From positions 5,004,501 through 5,068,500 of the forward strand of contig NZ_CP078138.1 in NCBI RefSeq assembly GCF_019212185.1: 64,000 bases of DNA, given 5' to 3'. This DNA comes from Pseudomonas fluorescens. GTDB taxonomy: Bacteria > Pseudomonadota > Gammaproteobacteria > Pseudomonadales > Pseudomonadaceae. The notes under the pieces were generated by a model. That model was not told the origin of the DNA. It worked only from the letters and a program-made list of their open reading frames with translations, and made no database searches. A program made the position numbers and the translations under genes. Shown piece after piece: positions 18,519-26,671 of this stretch (positions within the stretch are counted from its first letter, which is position 1; every line of letters begins with the position of its first letter).

Positions 18519-18765
18519 ACGGCTCCCGTTACGACGAGCATGGTTAAGCGATATGGAACAACAAACACCGGGGAACAGGCGCCGATACTTTTGTTCCGGG
18601 AACAACTATACAAGGCCAGAGCCGAGGGACCCTGACCTATAGAAAATTTTAAGAAGTTTTGCAAATTGAAATGCTCACCAAACATTTCGACTTCTTGACG
18701 CAGCGAGGCGCCAAGGCTGACCTTTTCCCGACAACCCTGTCGATCAGTCAGCAGCACTGGGCAAT

Positions 18766-19722
18766 TTACTGCTTGGCTGGCGCATCGGTGCGCATCGACA
18801 GCGCAATCCGTTCGGCCGTACCGATAGGGATTTCACCCACAACGGTCACCATCATTTCGCCGTCGGGTGTGGTCAGGCGCCGAGAAACCGCGACGGTCGG
18901 GCCCAACTGCGTGCGAGTATCGGTGACGACTGCGCCGTTGAGTGGCTCGAGGAACACCGAAAAGCGCGCCAAGCCATCGTCATACATCAGGCTACTGACT
19001 GGGGCCTTGGTTTCCGGATCCTTGTGGGCGCTGCTGCTGGTCAGCTCGAACCCCGGTGGCAGCCAATCCGAGTGCCAGGCCTGAGCCGCCTTCACTGCTG
19101 TCGCCTTATCGTTGCCTAGCACCACCGGCTTGCAGTCGGCACTGGCTTGCAGCTCATCGTCCGACGGCACATCGCGGGTATCCAGCCGGGTGAACTGGAA
19201 TCGCTCCAGCAACTGGCCTTTTTCGTTGAGCAACAGGGACTTCAGAGGCAGACCGGTTTCCCGATCCAGATGCAGTTCGAATCCATAACGATGCTGGTCA
19301 CGAGGTGTCAGCGCGACGATAACTGCCGGTCGCCCAGCCACACGCGACTTGCCGATGACGGCAAGGTCGTACCAACTCTTGAGTTTTTGCGGATCGAGGG
19401 CACGCTTTGCCGAGTCGGGAGTGGCTCCCAGACCTGCTACCAGAGTACCGCTGACGCATTGCGTACTGCCGTCAATGCGCACGACCTCCTGGGCCGAGCC
19501 GTCAAGCTGCAGCAAACGCTCGCGGACTTTGCCGTCCTCGACGCGATGCCAGATGTTATGGGTAGAAAAACTACCGTTACGCTCGTAGACGAAAGTGCCC
19601 TGAAAGCTTTGCTGCTGCTCGGCCTGGCTCAGACGGTTCAACCAATCCTGAGCCTCATCAGCTTGGGCTGGTACAACGAACCAGCCGCTCAGCAACAGCG
19701 TAAGTAGAGGTATGGCGCGCAT
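18766..19722 (-). CDS. mucB: Sigma factor regulatory protein MucB (RseB)
   Basis: This 318-residue periplasmic protein binds the periplasmic part of MucA and shields it from proteolysis. It has a signal peptide (LLTLLLSGWFVVPAQA), a large lipid-sensing domain starting DWLNRLSQAEQQQSFQGTFV and a smaller C-terminal domain (TKAPVSSLMYDDGLARFSVFLEP). It starts 8 bp after the mucA stop. A 247-bp gap follows before mucD where P. aeruginosa carries mucC; I see no mucC remnant there. Confidence 0.93.
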   Translation of the reverse strand: MRAIPLLTLLLSGWFVVPAQADEAQDWLNRLSQAEQQQSFQGTFVYERNGSFSTHNIWHRVEDGKVRERLLQLDGSAQEVVRIDGSTQCVSGTLVAGLGATPDSAKRALDPQKLKSWYDLAVIGKSRVAGRPAVIVALTPRDQHRYGFELHLDRETGLPLKSLLLNEKGQLLERFQFTRLDTRDVPSDDELQASADCKPVVLGNDKATAVKAAQAWHSDWLPPGFELTSSSAHKDPETKAPVSSLMYDDGLARFSVFLEPLNGAVVTDTRTQLGPTVAVSRRLTTPDGEMMVTVVGEIPIGTAERIALSMRTDAPAKQ

Positions 19723-19730
19723 GATCCCCC

Positions 19731-20318
19731 TTAACGGTTTTCCAGGCTCGCTGCACGAGCGTAAGGCAGTGCACTTTCAGTGCCTTTGAGTGCAGCTTCT
19801 TGAGCGTGTTGGCGCAGATAGCCTGGCAGACGCTGATCGTGCCAACCTGGCTGACCTTGCAAGACACCATTGGCCATCGGACCTGTGGCTTGCGAACTCT
19901 CATTGTAGCCTGCCAAAACGGCTGGGCCTTTTACTTGAGGAACGGCCAGACCTGGTTGAGTAGATTGCTGGGCCAATTCGACACCGGCGATCTCATCCTG
20001 GTTGTACAAACGTACACCCGCCAACACAGCCACAGTCACCGAGGCAGCAACGGCCAGACGACCCAGGCTACGCCAAGGGCCACGGCTCACTTTCGCCGGT
20101 GCGGCTTCATCCGCCAGGGCCTGGGATACGGCCGAAGCCAGATCCAGACGCGGGATCAGCAAGTCCTTGTGCATCACCGCCCGAGCGATCTGATAACGCG
20201 CCCAGGTTTCGCGGGTTTCAACATCGTCAAAGGCATTTAATACCCGACGCAATTCCAGTTCGTCCGCTTCGTTATCCATCACTGCGGACAGCGATTCCTG
20301 CAGGGCTTCACGACTCAT
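19731..20318 (-). CDS. mucA: Anti-sigma factor MucA
   Basis: The 195-residue inner-membrane protein holds AlgU inactive until it is cut by regulated proteolysis. The cytoplasmic RseA-N-like domain (MSREALQESLSAVMDNEADELELRR) is followed by one membrane segment (LGRLAVAASVTVAVLAGVRLY, about residues 85-105) and a periplasmic tail that binds MucB. The frame is intact, so no mucoid-type mucA truncation is present. The start at 20318 has GAGAGGAA upstream; the gene is 31 bp after algU. Confidence 0.93.
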   Translation of the reverse strand: MSREALQESLSAVMDNEADELELRRVLNAFDDVETRETWARYQIARAVMHKDLLIPRLDLASAVSQALADEAAPAKVSRGPWRSLGRLAVAASVTVAVLAGVRLYNQDEIAGVELAQQSTQPGLAVPQVKGPAVLAGYNESSQATGPMANGVLQGQPGWHDQRLPGYLRQHAQEAALKGTESALPYARAASLENR

Positions 20319-20349
20319 GGCGGTTCCTCTCTTGGCTGACGCCGCTGTC

Positions 20350-20931
20350 TCAGCTTTCCTGCAACAACGGTTGCAGGGCCTTATCGATGGCTTCCCGAGC
20401 GCGGAAAATCCGGGAGCGCACGGTACCCACCGGACATTGCATGACGCTCGCAATGTCCTCGTAACTCAGACCATCAAACTCACGTAAAGTTAGCGCCGTA
20501 CGTAAATCTTCTGGCAATTGCTGGATGGTTCGATGAACAGTGCCTTCGATCTCATCGCGCAACAATGCACGCTCTGGTGATTCGAGGTCCTTGAGGCCGT
20601 GATCGCCGTCGTAGAACTCCGCATCCTCGGAACTGACATCGCTATCCGGCGGCCGGCGGCCGCGTGAAACCAGATAGTTCTTCGCCGTGTTAATGGCGAT
20701 GCGGTAGAGCCACGTATAAAACGCGCTGTCGCCGCGAAAATTTCCAAGTGCTCGATAGGCCTTGATAAAGGCTTCCTGGGCAACATCCTGGGCTTCATGG
20801 GTGTCGTGCACAAAACGCACGATCAACCCGAGAATTTTGTGCTGGTATTTCAGCACGAGCAGATCGAAAGCACGCTTGTCGCCGCGCTGAACGCGTTCGA
20901 CCAGTTGCTGATCCTCTTCCTGGGTTAGCAT
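20350..20931 (-). CDS. algU: Extracytoplasmic-function sigma factor AlgU (AlgT, RpoE-like)
   Basis: AlgU directs the envelope-stress and alginate regulons. The 193-residue protein shows sigma region 2 (DLLVLKYQHKILGLIVRFV, DVAQEAFIKAYRALGNFRG) and region 4 (LREFDGLSYEDIASVMQCP, TVRSRIFRAREAI). The ATG at 20931 has GGAG 6 bp upstream; a GTG two codons earlier overlaps that site and is unlikely. It heads algU-mucA-mucB-mucD and has two candidate AlgU-type promoters upstream. Confidence 0.96.
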   Translation of the reverse strand: MLTQEEDQQLVERVQRGDKRAFDLLVLKYQHKILGLIVRFVHDTHEAQDVAQEAFIKAYRALGNFRGDSAFYTWLYRIAINTAKNYLVSRGRRPPDSDVSSEDAEFYDGDHGLKDLESPERALLRDEIEGTVHRTIQQLPEDLRTALTLREFDGLSYEDIASVMQCPVGTVRSRIFRAREAIDKALQPLLQES

Positions 20932-20990
20932 GAACACTCCTCGATAAGCTCGGAGGAGGCTTGCAAAACTAATTGATCAGGCTTGCAAAC

Positions 20991-21017
20991 ATAGACTCGG
21001 GCTTTTCGCAAAAGTTC
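20991..21017 (-). promoter_or_regulatory. AlgU-dependent autoregulatory promoter, proximal
   Basis: On the minus strand GAACTT (21012-21017), a 16-bp spacer and TCTAT (20991-20995) fit the AlgU/RpoE consensus GAACTT-N16/17-TCTGA. It is about 60 bp upstream of the algU ATG, in line with the known autoregulation of algU. Confidence 0.7.
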
Positions 21018-21184
21018 TCCCCCTCCAAGCAAGTTTCCTGCGCGCTCTGATTTGGCACACACGAAAAACGCAGCACCGGCTGGGCCGGCTGCGCGAATAA
21101 TCCTGTTGTCGAGTCCAGACGCAGTGAGCGGAACACAGATCCCTGCGTGAAACCGACGCTGACCCTCGTTTCAGGCAACCTTCT

Positions 21185-21212
21185 ATTGAGTTTGGGCGCT
21201 TGGCAAAAGTTC
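21185..21212 (-). promoter_or_regulatory. AlgU-dependent promoter, distal candidate
   Basis: On the minus strand GAACTT (21207-21212), a 17-bp spacer and TCAAT (21185-21189) form a second AlgU-type site about 250 bp upstream of algU. P. aeruginosa algU also has more than one AlgU-dependent promoter. The rest of the 558-bp algU-nadB intergenic region shows no gene. Confidence 0.5.
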
Positions 21213-21489
21213 CCAAACTTTATAGCCGGAAGAAACCATTACCGTACAAACCGGGGCGAAAAAGCGCTATTTGTCGGCGAAAACGCCACCTCCAGCGCGA
21301 TTCATGAGGTAATTCCCCCTACAGCAGGGTCAGACCTCTCCGTCACAGTAGTTTCACATTGCCACGAAGGCTCGGCTATTGTGCCGATCCACCCCTCTAT
21401 ATACTAGTGCGCTGTGTGGCTGTCTCGACTCGCCGATTCAGGTGTCTTGCGCCAACCCCGTCCCGGGTCGCTTTGAGCGGAATCCTGAA

Positions 21490-23097
21490 ATGAGCCAACA
21501 GTTTCAACACGATGTTCTGGTGATTGGCAGCGGCGCTGCCGGTTTGAGTCTGGCCCTGACACTGCCTGATCATTTGCGCATTGCCGTACTGAGCAAGGGC
21601 AACCTGGCCAACGGTTCGACTTACTGGGCCCAGGGCGGCGTCGCTGCCGTGCTGGATGACACTGACACCATTGAATCCCACGTCGATGACACCCTCAATG
21701 CTGGCGGTGGCTTGTGCCACGAAGATGCGGTGCGGTTTACCGTCGAGCATAGCCGCGAGGCCATTCAATGGCTCATCGATCAAGGCGTGCCCTTTACCCG
21801 CGACGAACAGTCCGGCACAGAGGACGGCGGCTTCGAGTTCCACCTGACCCGCGAAGGTGGCCACAGCCATCGGCGCATCATCCATGCCGCCGACGCCACC
21901 GGCGCGGCCATCTTCAATACCTTGCTGGCACAAGCACGGCAGCGTCCAAACATCGAACTGCTGGAGCAAAGGGTCGCCGTCGACCTGATCACCGAAAAAC
22001 GCCTGGGCCTGGATGGCGATCGGTGCCTCGGCGCCTACGTGCTCAATCGCGACTCCGGCGAAGTCGACACCTACGGCGCACGCTTCGTGATCCTTGCCTC
22101 CGGTGGTGCTGCCAAGGTCTACCTCTATACCAGCAACCCCGACGGAGCCTGCGGCGATGGCATCGCCATGGCCTGGCGCTCGGGCTGCCGGGTTGCCAAC
22201 CTGGAGTTCAACCAGTTCCATCCCACGTGCCTCTATCACCCGCAAGCCAAGAGTTTCCTGGTGACCGAAGCCCTGCGTGGCGAAGGTGCGCATCTCAAGC
22301 TGCCGAACGGCGAGCGCTTCATGCAACGCTTCGACCCACGGGCCGAACTGGCGCCGCGCGACATCGTTGCCCGCGCCATCGACCACGAGATGAAGCGGCT
22401 GGGCATCGACTGCGTCTACCTGGACATCAGCCACAAGCCCGAAGCCTTCATCAAGGCGCACTTCCCGACTGTCTATGAGCGCTGCCTCGAGTTCTCCATC
22501 GACATCACCAAACAACCGATCCCGGTGGTACCCGCTGCGCATTACACCTGCGGCGGCGTCATGGTCGACCAGCAGGGTCGCACCGACGTGCCCGGCCTCT
22601 ATGCGATTGGCGAGACCAGCTTCACCGGTCTGCACGGCGCCAATCGCATGGCCAGCAATTCGCTGCTGGAATGCTTCGTTTACGCGCGCTCGGCGGCGAC
22701 CGACATCCTTGAGCAACTGCCCCATGTGGCGATCCCCAACGCGCTGCCGGCCTGGGATGCGAGCCAGGTGACCGACTCGGATGAAGACGTGATCATCGCG
22801 CACAACTGGGACGAATTGCGGCGGTTCATGTGGGACTACGTCGGCATCGTGCGCACCAACAAGCGCTTGCAGCGCGCCGAGCATCGGGTGCGTCTGCTGC
22901 TGGACGAGATCGATGAGTTCTACAGCAACTATAAAGTGAGTAGAGACCTGATTGAATTGAGGAACCTTGCTCAGGTAGCTGAACTGATGATCCGGTCAGC
23001 GATGGAACGCAAGGAATCTCGGGGTCTGCACTACACGCTGGACTATCCAGAGATGCTGCCAGAGGCGAAGGATACGATCCTTACCCCGACCAGATGA
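21490..23097 (+). CDS. nadB: L-aspartate oxidase NadB with an element-supplied C-terminus
   Basis: NadB oxidises L-aspartate to iminoaspartate, the first step of NAD synthesis. The 535-residue flavoprotein has the FAD-binding [14 protein letters not shown] motif at the N-terminus, [13 protein letters not shown], HxxGGG-type fumarate reductase/succinate dehydrogenase motifs ([10 protein letters not shown]), and [11 protein letters not shown]. The ATG at 21490 gives the normal N-terminus. From 22935 on, the codons belong to the integrated element: they encode almost the native tail but are recoded and end ...DTILTPTR instead of ...[11 protein letters not shown]. The gene is therefore intact but chimeric, three residues shorter than native. 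Confidence 0.95.
   Translation: MSQQFQHDVLVIGSGAAGLSLALTLPDHLRIAVLSKGNLANGSTYWAQGGVAAVLDDTDTIESHVDDTLNAGGGLCHEDAVRFTVEHSREAIQWLIDQGVPFTRDEQSGTEDGGFEFHLTREGGHSHRRIIHAADATGAAIFNTLLAQARQRPNIELLEQRVAVDLITEKRLGLDGDRCLGAYVLNRDSGEVDTYGARFVILASGGAAKVYLYTSNPDGACGDGIAMAWRSGCRVANLEFNQFHPTCLYHPQAKSFLVTEALRGEGAHLKLPNGERFMQRFDPRAELAPRDIVARAIDHEMKRLGIDCVYLDISHKPEAFIKAHFPTVYERCLEFSIDITKQPIPVVPAAHYTCGGVMVDQQGRTDVPGLYAIGETSFTGLHGANRMASNSLLECFVYARSAATDILEQLPHVAIPNALPAWDASQVTDSDEDVIIAHNWDELRRFMWDYVGIVRTNKRLQRAEHRVRLLLDEIDEFYSNYKVSRDLIELRNLAQVAELMIRSAMERKESRGLHYTLDYPEMLPEAKDTILTPTR
22915..22934 (+). repeat. Left attachment site core (20 bp) in nadB
   Basis: GAGTTCTACAGCAACTATAA is found here and, identical, at 29670-29689. 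It encodes EFYSNY within NadB. Left of it the sequence is host nadB; right of it the recoded element tail begins. Confidence 0.9.
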
Positions 23098-23280
23098 GGC
23101 ACGTTAGGAGCCCTGAGCGTAGCACGCTGAGGACCCGTTTTGTAACAGCTTTGGGCCATCTTTGTCCCATCGCTGGGGTCCTTATCGCCTGCCCGTGAGA
23201 ACCTGAGCGAGGCCATACGGGGGAAACTGAGCCTGTAGAAGCAATGAGGTGGTCACTCCCAAATTTTCTGTATTTTCTCG

Positions 23281-23364
23281 TTAAGGTCTCTTGAGGTGCC
23301 CGTACAGCCACAAGGCCAGATGGACAGCCACACAGACCAGATAGGCAGCCTGTAAGGTGTCCAT
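23281..23364 (-). CDS. 27-residue single-span membrane peptide
   Basis: The frame starts at the ATG at 23364 and ends in TAA. AAGGAGA lies 6 bp upstream of the ATG, a very strong ribosome site. The peptide MDTLQAAYLVCVAVHLALWL continues YGHLKRP: one hydrophobic span of about 18 residues and a basic C-terminus, so N-out/C-in is likely. It is the last element gene before the left attachment site, 28 bp after the KilA-N-like gene. I do not recognise a family. A role at the membrane (lysis, exclusion) is speculation. Confidence 0.6.
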   Translation of the reverse strand: MDTLQAAYLVCVAVHLALWLYGHLKRP

Positions 23365-23392
23365 TGGGGTTCTCCTTTATATAGTGGTGGAC

Positions 23393-24133
23393 TCAGAATT
23401 CCGGGGATGATGCCTTGAGGTTCTCCTTGAGTCGGGCCTTGGCATCCCGCTGAGCTTTGTCCTTACGGGCTTTCACTTCGGCCACTCTGAGGTTCACCGC
23501 TTCAGCATTCTTGCGGAGCCAGTCCAGACCACGAGGCTTTACCCGCCAGCCTTCACGGTTGCCAAAGTCAGATGAGACCTTCACAAAGGCACCCACCTCG
23601 AAGCCCTGCTTGTGTGGTCGAGGTGAGCCCTCACGGGCTCCGAAGTTGTCGACGGGGTACACAAAGTTGCCCAATGTGACCAGAGCCTCAAGCGCGAGGC
23701 GTGATTGTTGGATACCAGCGACACGGCAAGCCTCAGTCCACGTCAGACCAGCGCCTCGGGCTTTCATGTCGAGGGTCGAAGCCTTGGGCATGTTGGCATC
23801 TAAGAGAGTCTTAGCGGATCTCAATTCGCCCACAGCATTGTTACGCATAGCGACGAAGGCACCAGCGACCATTAGATAGAAGTCAGTCGAGACCCACATG
23901 GCATAGGCGATTGTTCCCAGCTCATCAGCAAAGGTCCCGCTACCATCCAAGCTCCGCAAATTTCCGGAGGTTCGTAGCTCTACGGAGACCGCGTTACGCC
24001 ACTCAGACGGCGACTTACGGTCTGGTAGATTGAGCCCCTTATGGATCTCGTTGAGATGCCACATACGTTCGTCATTGGCTGAGAAGGTTTGACCCATCAG
24101 GGAAACAGGGATAGGGGTATTGGTCACGTTCAT
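23393..24133 (-). CDS. KilA-N domain-like phage regulatory protein
   Basis: The 246-residue protein starts at 24133 (MNVTNTPIPV) with AGAGGAACA upstream. Residues 20-100 resemble the KilA-N DNA-binding domain (WHLNEIHKGLNL, then GTFADELGTIAYAMWVSTDFYLMVAGAF). The part around 165-215 (GFEVGAFVKVSSDFGN, VKPRGLDWLRKNA) resembles the C-terminal domain often joined to KilA-N in antirepressors. The last 35 residues are a charged helix. Such proteins are phage or satellite regulators. The assignment is by motif reading only. Confidence 0.6.
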   Translation of the reverse strand: MNVTNTPIPVSLMGQTFSANDERMWHLNEIHKGLNLPDRKSPSEWRNAVSVELRTSGNLRSLDGSGTFADELGTIAYAMWVSTDFYLMVAGAFVAMRNNAVGELRSAKTLLDANMPKASTLDMKARGAGLTWTEACRVAGIQQSRLALEALVTLGNFVYPVDNFGAREGSPRPHKQGFEVGAFVKVSSDFGNREGWRVKPRGLDWLRKNAEAVNLRVAEVKARKDKAQRDAKARLKENLKASSPEF

Positions 24134-24273
24134 TGTCTTGTTCCTCTTGTTTGCTCCCTCAAGTTCGCTCCCACGGTCCAGCGCAGAGACCCGACAAAGG
24201 TTCTGGACGGTGGCATGAAGAAGCAAACAGGAAGACTCTACGAATTGGTGATTGCCCAGCGACGGGCGATAGG

Positions 24274-24369
24274 GAGAGTTCGGCTTTTCGGAACTCTCTC
24301 AGGTGAAGCGATGCCCCTGCCGATCCCTCTCAGGGTCGGCCTTACAGGGCTTCTAAGGGATTCCCTTAG
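24274..24369 (-). terminator. Cluster of three hairpins after the capsid-like gene
   Basis: In the minus-strand direction, directly after the 336-codon gene, come CTAAGGG/CCCTTAG (24353-24369, 3-base loop), GCCGA-CCCT/AGGG-TCGGC (24319-24340, one bulge) and GAGAGTTC/GAACTCTC (24274-24298). None has a long T run. T7 has its Tphi terminator in the matching place after the capsid gene; the analogy is an inference. The rest of the 237-bp gap shows no gene. Confidence 0.4.
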
Positions 24370-24370
24370 G

Positions 24371-25381
24371 TCAGTTCAAGGTGATGCGGGTGATCATCGG
24401 GAAGGCCACAGCCTCAGTCTGGAAACCATCGGTGGTCAGCTTTACCTTGACCTTTCCGTTAGCCACGATGTCCACCTGAGCCATGATCTCAACGTCCCAT
24501 GCTTGATGAGCAGCATTACGGGTCGCTTGGATCTTCCAGATGTCGCCGTTACGGCCTTCACGGTAACTCAGGCTGGTGAACATCTTAGGCAGCAGGAACA
24601 TACCGTAGTCGGTGCCAGTGTAAGGCTGCACTGAGGCGCCGATGAGGTCTTGGAGGTCACCCTTGCCAGCTCGCTGAGCAGCTCGCTCAAGCACGGCAAC
24701 CAGAGACACTGGCAACAGGACCACAAAGTCCGCCAGTGAGGTGCCCACGGTCTGATTGATGTTCATCGTCAAGATGTCGATGAGGTCATCTGCGATCTCT
24801 ACAGGCTTGCCAGTAGGCTTGGTCTCAGAGACGACCTCGGTGCTCGGAGCGGTCGAGAGGATGCCAGCGATCTCGCCACTGGCGCCATACTCAATATCGC
24901 GCAGCAGCTTCTCAGCGGTCTGGTCCAAGGCCTGCTCAGTGAAGCCAGCAATCAAGGTGTGGTCGAGAATGGTGTGGCGGTAGCTGATCAGCAGAGCGGT
25001 GTCGGTAGGCTCAGTGATGATCACAGACCCGGCCAAGACGGGGCCCTTAGAGATGGTCTGGTTGTCCCAGTTCTTACGAGGGTCGAAGGTGACAGTGCGC
25101 TCAGCCATGGTGATGATCTGCTGACCAGTGGCCTCAGTACCAGCCGGACGGAACTCGCAAGGGGTTCTCTCAGCAGCCGCTTGGCGCCATTCGTCACCAT
25201 TGAGGTACTCATCGAGACCCTCAGTCAGGGCTTCCACGTATACGGACACGTCGGTGGCTCCCAAGTCCTCATGGCGGATGTCACCGGTAGAGAATTGGAT
25301 AGTGCTACCGTTCTCGTAGGCCGATGAGGCGTGCTTTACGGTGTCTTTGGTTGGTGCGATGTATTGGTTATGCAGTTTCAT
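24371..25381 (-). CDS. Unknown 336-residue protein, candidate HK97-like capsid protein
   Basis: AGGAGA precedes the ATG at 25381. No signal peptide or membrane segment is seen. The length, a middle segment with ADFVVLLPVSLVAVLERAA, and a C-terminal part with LLPKMFTSLSYREGRNGDIW, RNAAHQAWDVEIMAQVD and a final beta-rich stretch look like a major capsid protein (P-domain helix, A-domain, then E-type strands). No specific family could be confirmed. It follows the small helical protein at 25452-25850, a scaffold-then-capsid order common in phages. If it is a capsid, the element would build its own shells. Confidence 0.35.
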   Translation of the reverse strand: MKLHNQYIAPTKDTVKHASSAYENGSTIQFSTGDIRHEDLGATDVSVYVEALTEGLDEYLNGDEWRQAAAERTPCEFRPAGTEATGQQIITMAERTVTFDPRKNWDNQTISKGPVLAGSVIITEPTDTALLISYRHTILDHTLIAGFTEQALDQTAEKLLRDIEYGASGEIAGILSTAPSTEVVSETKPTGKPVEIADDLIDILTMNINQTVGTSLADFVVLLPVSLVAVLERAAQRAGKGDLQDLIGASVQPYTGTDYGMFLLPKMFTSLSYREGRNGDIWKIQATRNAAHQAWDVEIMAQVDIVANGKVKVKLTTDGFQTEAVAFPMITRITLN

Positions 25382-25451
25382 GGGAATGGTTCTCCTGAAT
25401 TGGATGATTGAATGATGTTGAGAGAGGTGGTCTTTAAGGTCCCTTGAGGGC

Positions 25452-25850
25452 TTACCAACCAGAGTTACGGGCCCGGGCAGCTAAGACCTTGGAACCCTGC
25501 TCATAGATGGCAGCAGCACGGGCTACCCTGTCGGCCTTCGCTTGGGCCAGCTCACGGGGCGACCATTCACGTAGACGCTCAGCATGGGCATCGACTTCGC
25601 GTTGGGCTTGCTCGCGCTTCGCCTGCTCCTCTCGCTTGGTCTCGAAGTAAGTCAGAGCGTCCTCTTGGATGGCCTTAAGGGACAGACCAGCCTCATCGAA
25701 GGCTTTGATCACAGCGAACTTGGAGGTGTTGTTGCGACCACATTGGGCCATCAGCAAGGGCAACATGACGTTCTCTACATACTCACGGGCCAGGGTCTGA
25801 CCGGACACGGTTACTTCATTCTTCAGGACTTTGGTGATAGTGATTTTCAT
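25452..25850 (-). CDS. Small charged helical protein upstream of the capsid-like gene
   Basis: The 132-residue protein starts at 25850 (MKITITKVLKNEVTVSG) with AGGAGA about 10 bp upstream; an earlier in-frame start lacks such a site. Residues 60-110 are rich in Lys, Arg, Glu, Gln and Ala and should form a long amphipathic or coiled helix (ETKREEQAKREQAQREVDAH). I recognise no family. Scaffolding or regulatory roles are possible. Its leader contains the phage-type promoter at 26097-26119 and a 15-bp inverted repeat. Confidence 0.6.
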   Translation of the reverse strand: MKITITKVLKNEVTVSGQTLAREYVENVMLPLLMAQCGRNNTSKFAVIKAFDEAGLSLKAIQEDALTYFETKREEQAKREQAQREVDAHAERLREWSPRELAQAKADRVARAAAIYEQGSKVLAARARNSGW

Positions 25851-25877
25851 GGGTTTGGATCTCCTGTGAGGTGACCC

Positions 25878-25959
25878 TTTGATCGACCTTGGCGCCATAG
25901 ACGCGCACGACAAGACGGCAAGGAGGGAGCCGCATGGGCATCTTCCAAGGTCGATCAAA
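25878..25959 (-). repeat. 15-bp inverted repeat in the element's noncoding segment
   Basis: TTTGATCGACCTTGG (25878-25892) and its exact complement CCAAGGTCGATCAAA (25945-25959) are 52 bp apart. They lie in the roughly 250-base leader between the phage-type promoter and the 132-residue gene. It could be a structured RNA leader, a processing site or an origin element. The element's 25851-26140 segment holds no convincing gene. Confidence 0.6.
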
Positions 25960-26096
25960 AGGTTCTTGGTTTGGGTTTGTGGCTAATGCTGGATCAGGAC
26001 ATGGCAAGCCTGAGAGGCATCGAAGGACAACCGTGGCGACGGTCGGGTATTGCTGGTGAGGGTCCACTACAGGAATCTTTTAGGATTCTCTGAGGG

Positions 26097-26119
26097 TCTC
26101 CCAATAGTGAGGGGTTTTA
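26097..26119 (-). promoter_or_regulatory. T7/T3-like phage RNA polymerase promoter 1
   Basis: The minus strand reads TAAAACCCCTCACTATTG followed by GGAGA. It matches 17 of 23 positions of the T3 class promoter (core CCCTCACTA, start region GGGAGA). It is nearly identical to the second site at 27245-27267. The expected start is G at 26102. It points at the 132-residue gene, the capsid-like gene and the genes beyond. Confidence 0.75.
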
Positions 26120-26140
26120 AAGGTTACCTTGACGGGCACC

Positions 26141-26473
26141 TTAAAGCCTGAGCGAGATTGGCTCAGTTCCCGTCAAGGGAATCCTCAAGGGCACCGAAGC
26201 GATGGCTTGAAGGCATACACCTTGGGCGACCAGATGGGTTACCCGTTCGGCAGTCTTTGCGGAGCACTTCAAGGCGACCTCACGGAGCATGGTGTTCTTG
26301 TCGAAGGTGACGATCCCAGACTCATAGGTCCTAAAGGATGCGTTTCGCTTATTGAGGACACAACGAAGCTCAATCAGTTGAGGTCGTGAAGGTGGAGGGA
26401 AGACAAGAGACAAAGTGGTCAGGTCGTCCTCAGTGAGCAGGGAGGTAGCTGGGCAGGCGATGAGATCGGTCAT
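26141..26473 (-). CDS. Unknown 110-residue protein of the element
   Basis: The ATG at 26473 has AGGAGA about 9 bp upstream. The protein has no membrane segment or signal peptide. It contains three Cys residues and a predicted mixed fold (LIELRCVLNKRNASFRTY, TMLREVALKCSAKTAERVTHLV). I recognise no family. Upstream, the 198-bp gap to the next gene carries a degenerate phage-promoter-like stretch (AATTACAACCCTCATCG, minus strand, near 26525). Confidence 0.55.
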   Translation of the reverse strand: MTDLIACPATSLLTEDDLTTLSLVFPPPSRPQLIELRCVLNKRNASFRTYESGIVTFDKNTMLREVALKCSAKTAERVTHLVAQGVCLQAIASVPLRIPLTGTEPISLRL

Positions 26474-26671
26474 AAAGTTCTCCTTGGCGATGTACTTTGA
26501 GATTCCTTTCGATGAGGGTTGTAATTAACAAACGCCCTCTTCCTATGAGTCTGGTCGATGGGCCTCAATGAGAAACTTGAAGTAGCCCTTTTATATGTAT
26601 AGGCAGATTCAAGGGCCCACAGTGGCTATGGTCTCCAGCCATGTGTTGGTTGCAGTTTCGGAACCTTGACC

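Noticed and set aside
24257..24276. Plus-strand GCGACGGGCGATAGGGAGAG looks like part of a T7 promoter start region
   Set aside because: The core CACT is missing, it points against all element genes, and the AGGGAGAG part is one arm of a hairpin (24274-24298).
25816..26067. Minus-strand ORF of 83 codons overlapping the inverted repeat
   Set aside because: It overlaps the start of the better-supported 132-residue gene and lacks a good ribosome site.
26505..26530. Minus-strand AATTACAACCCTCATCGAAAGG as a third phage-type promoter
   Set aside because: The CCCTCACT core is broken to CCCTCATC; noted only as a degenerate trace upstream of the 110-residue gene.
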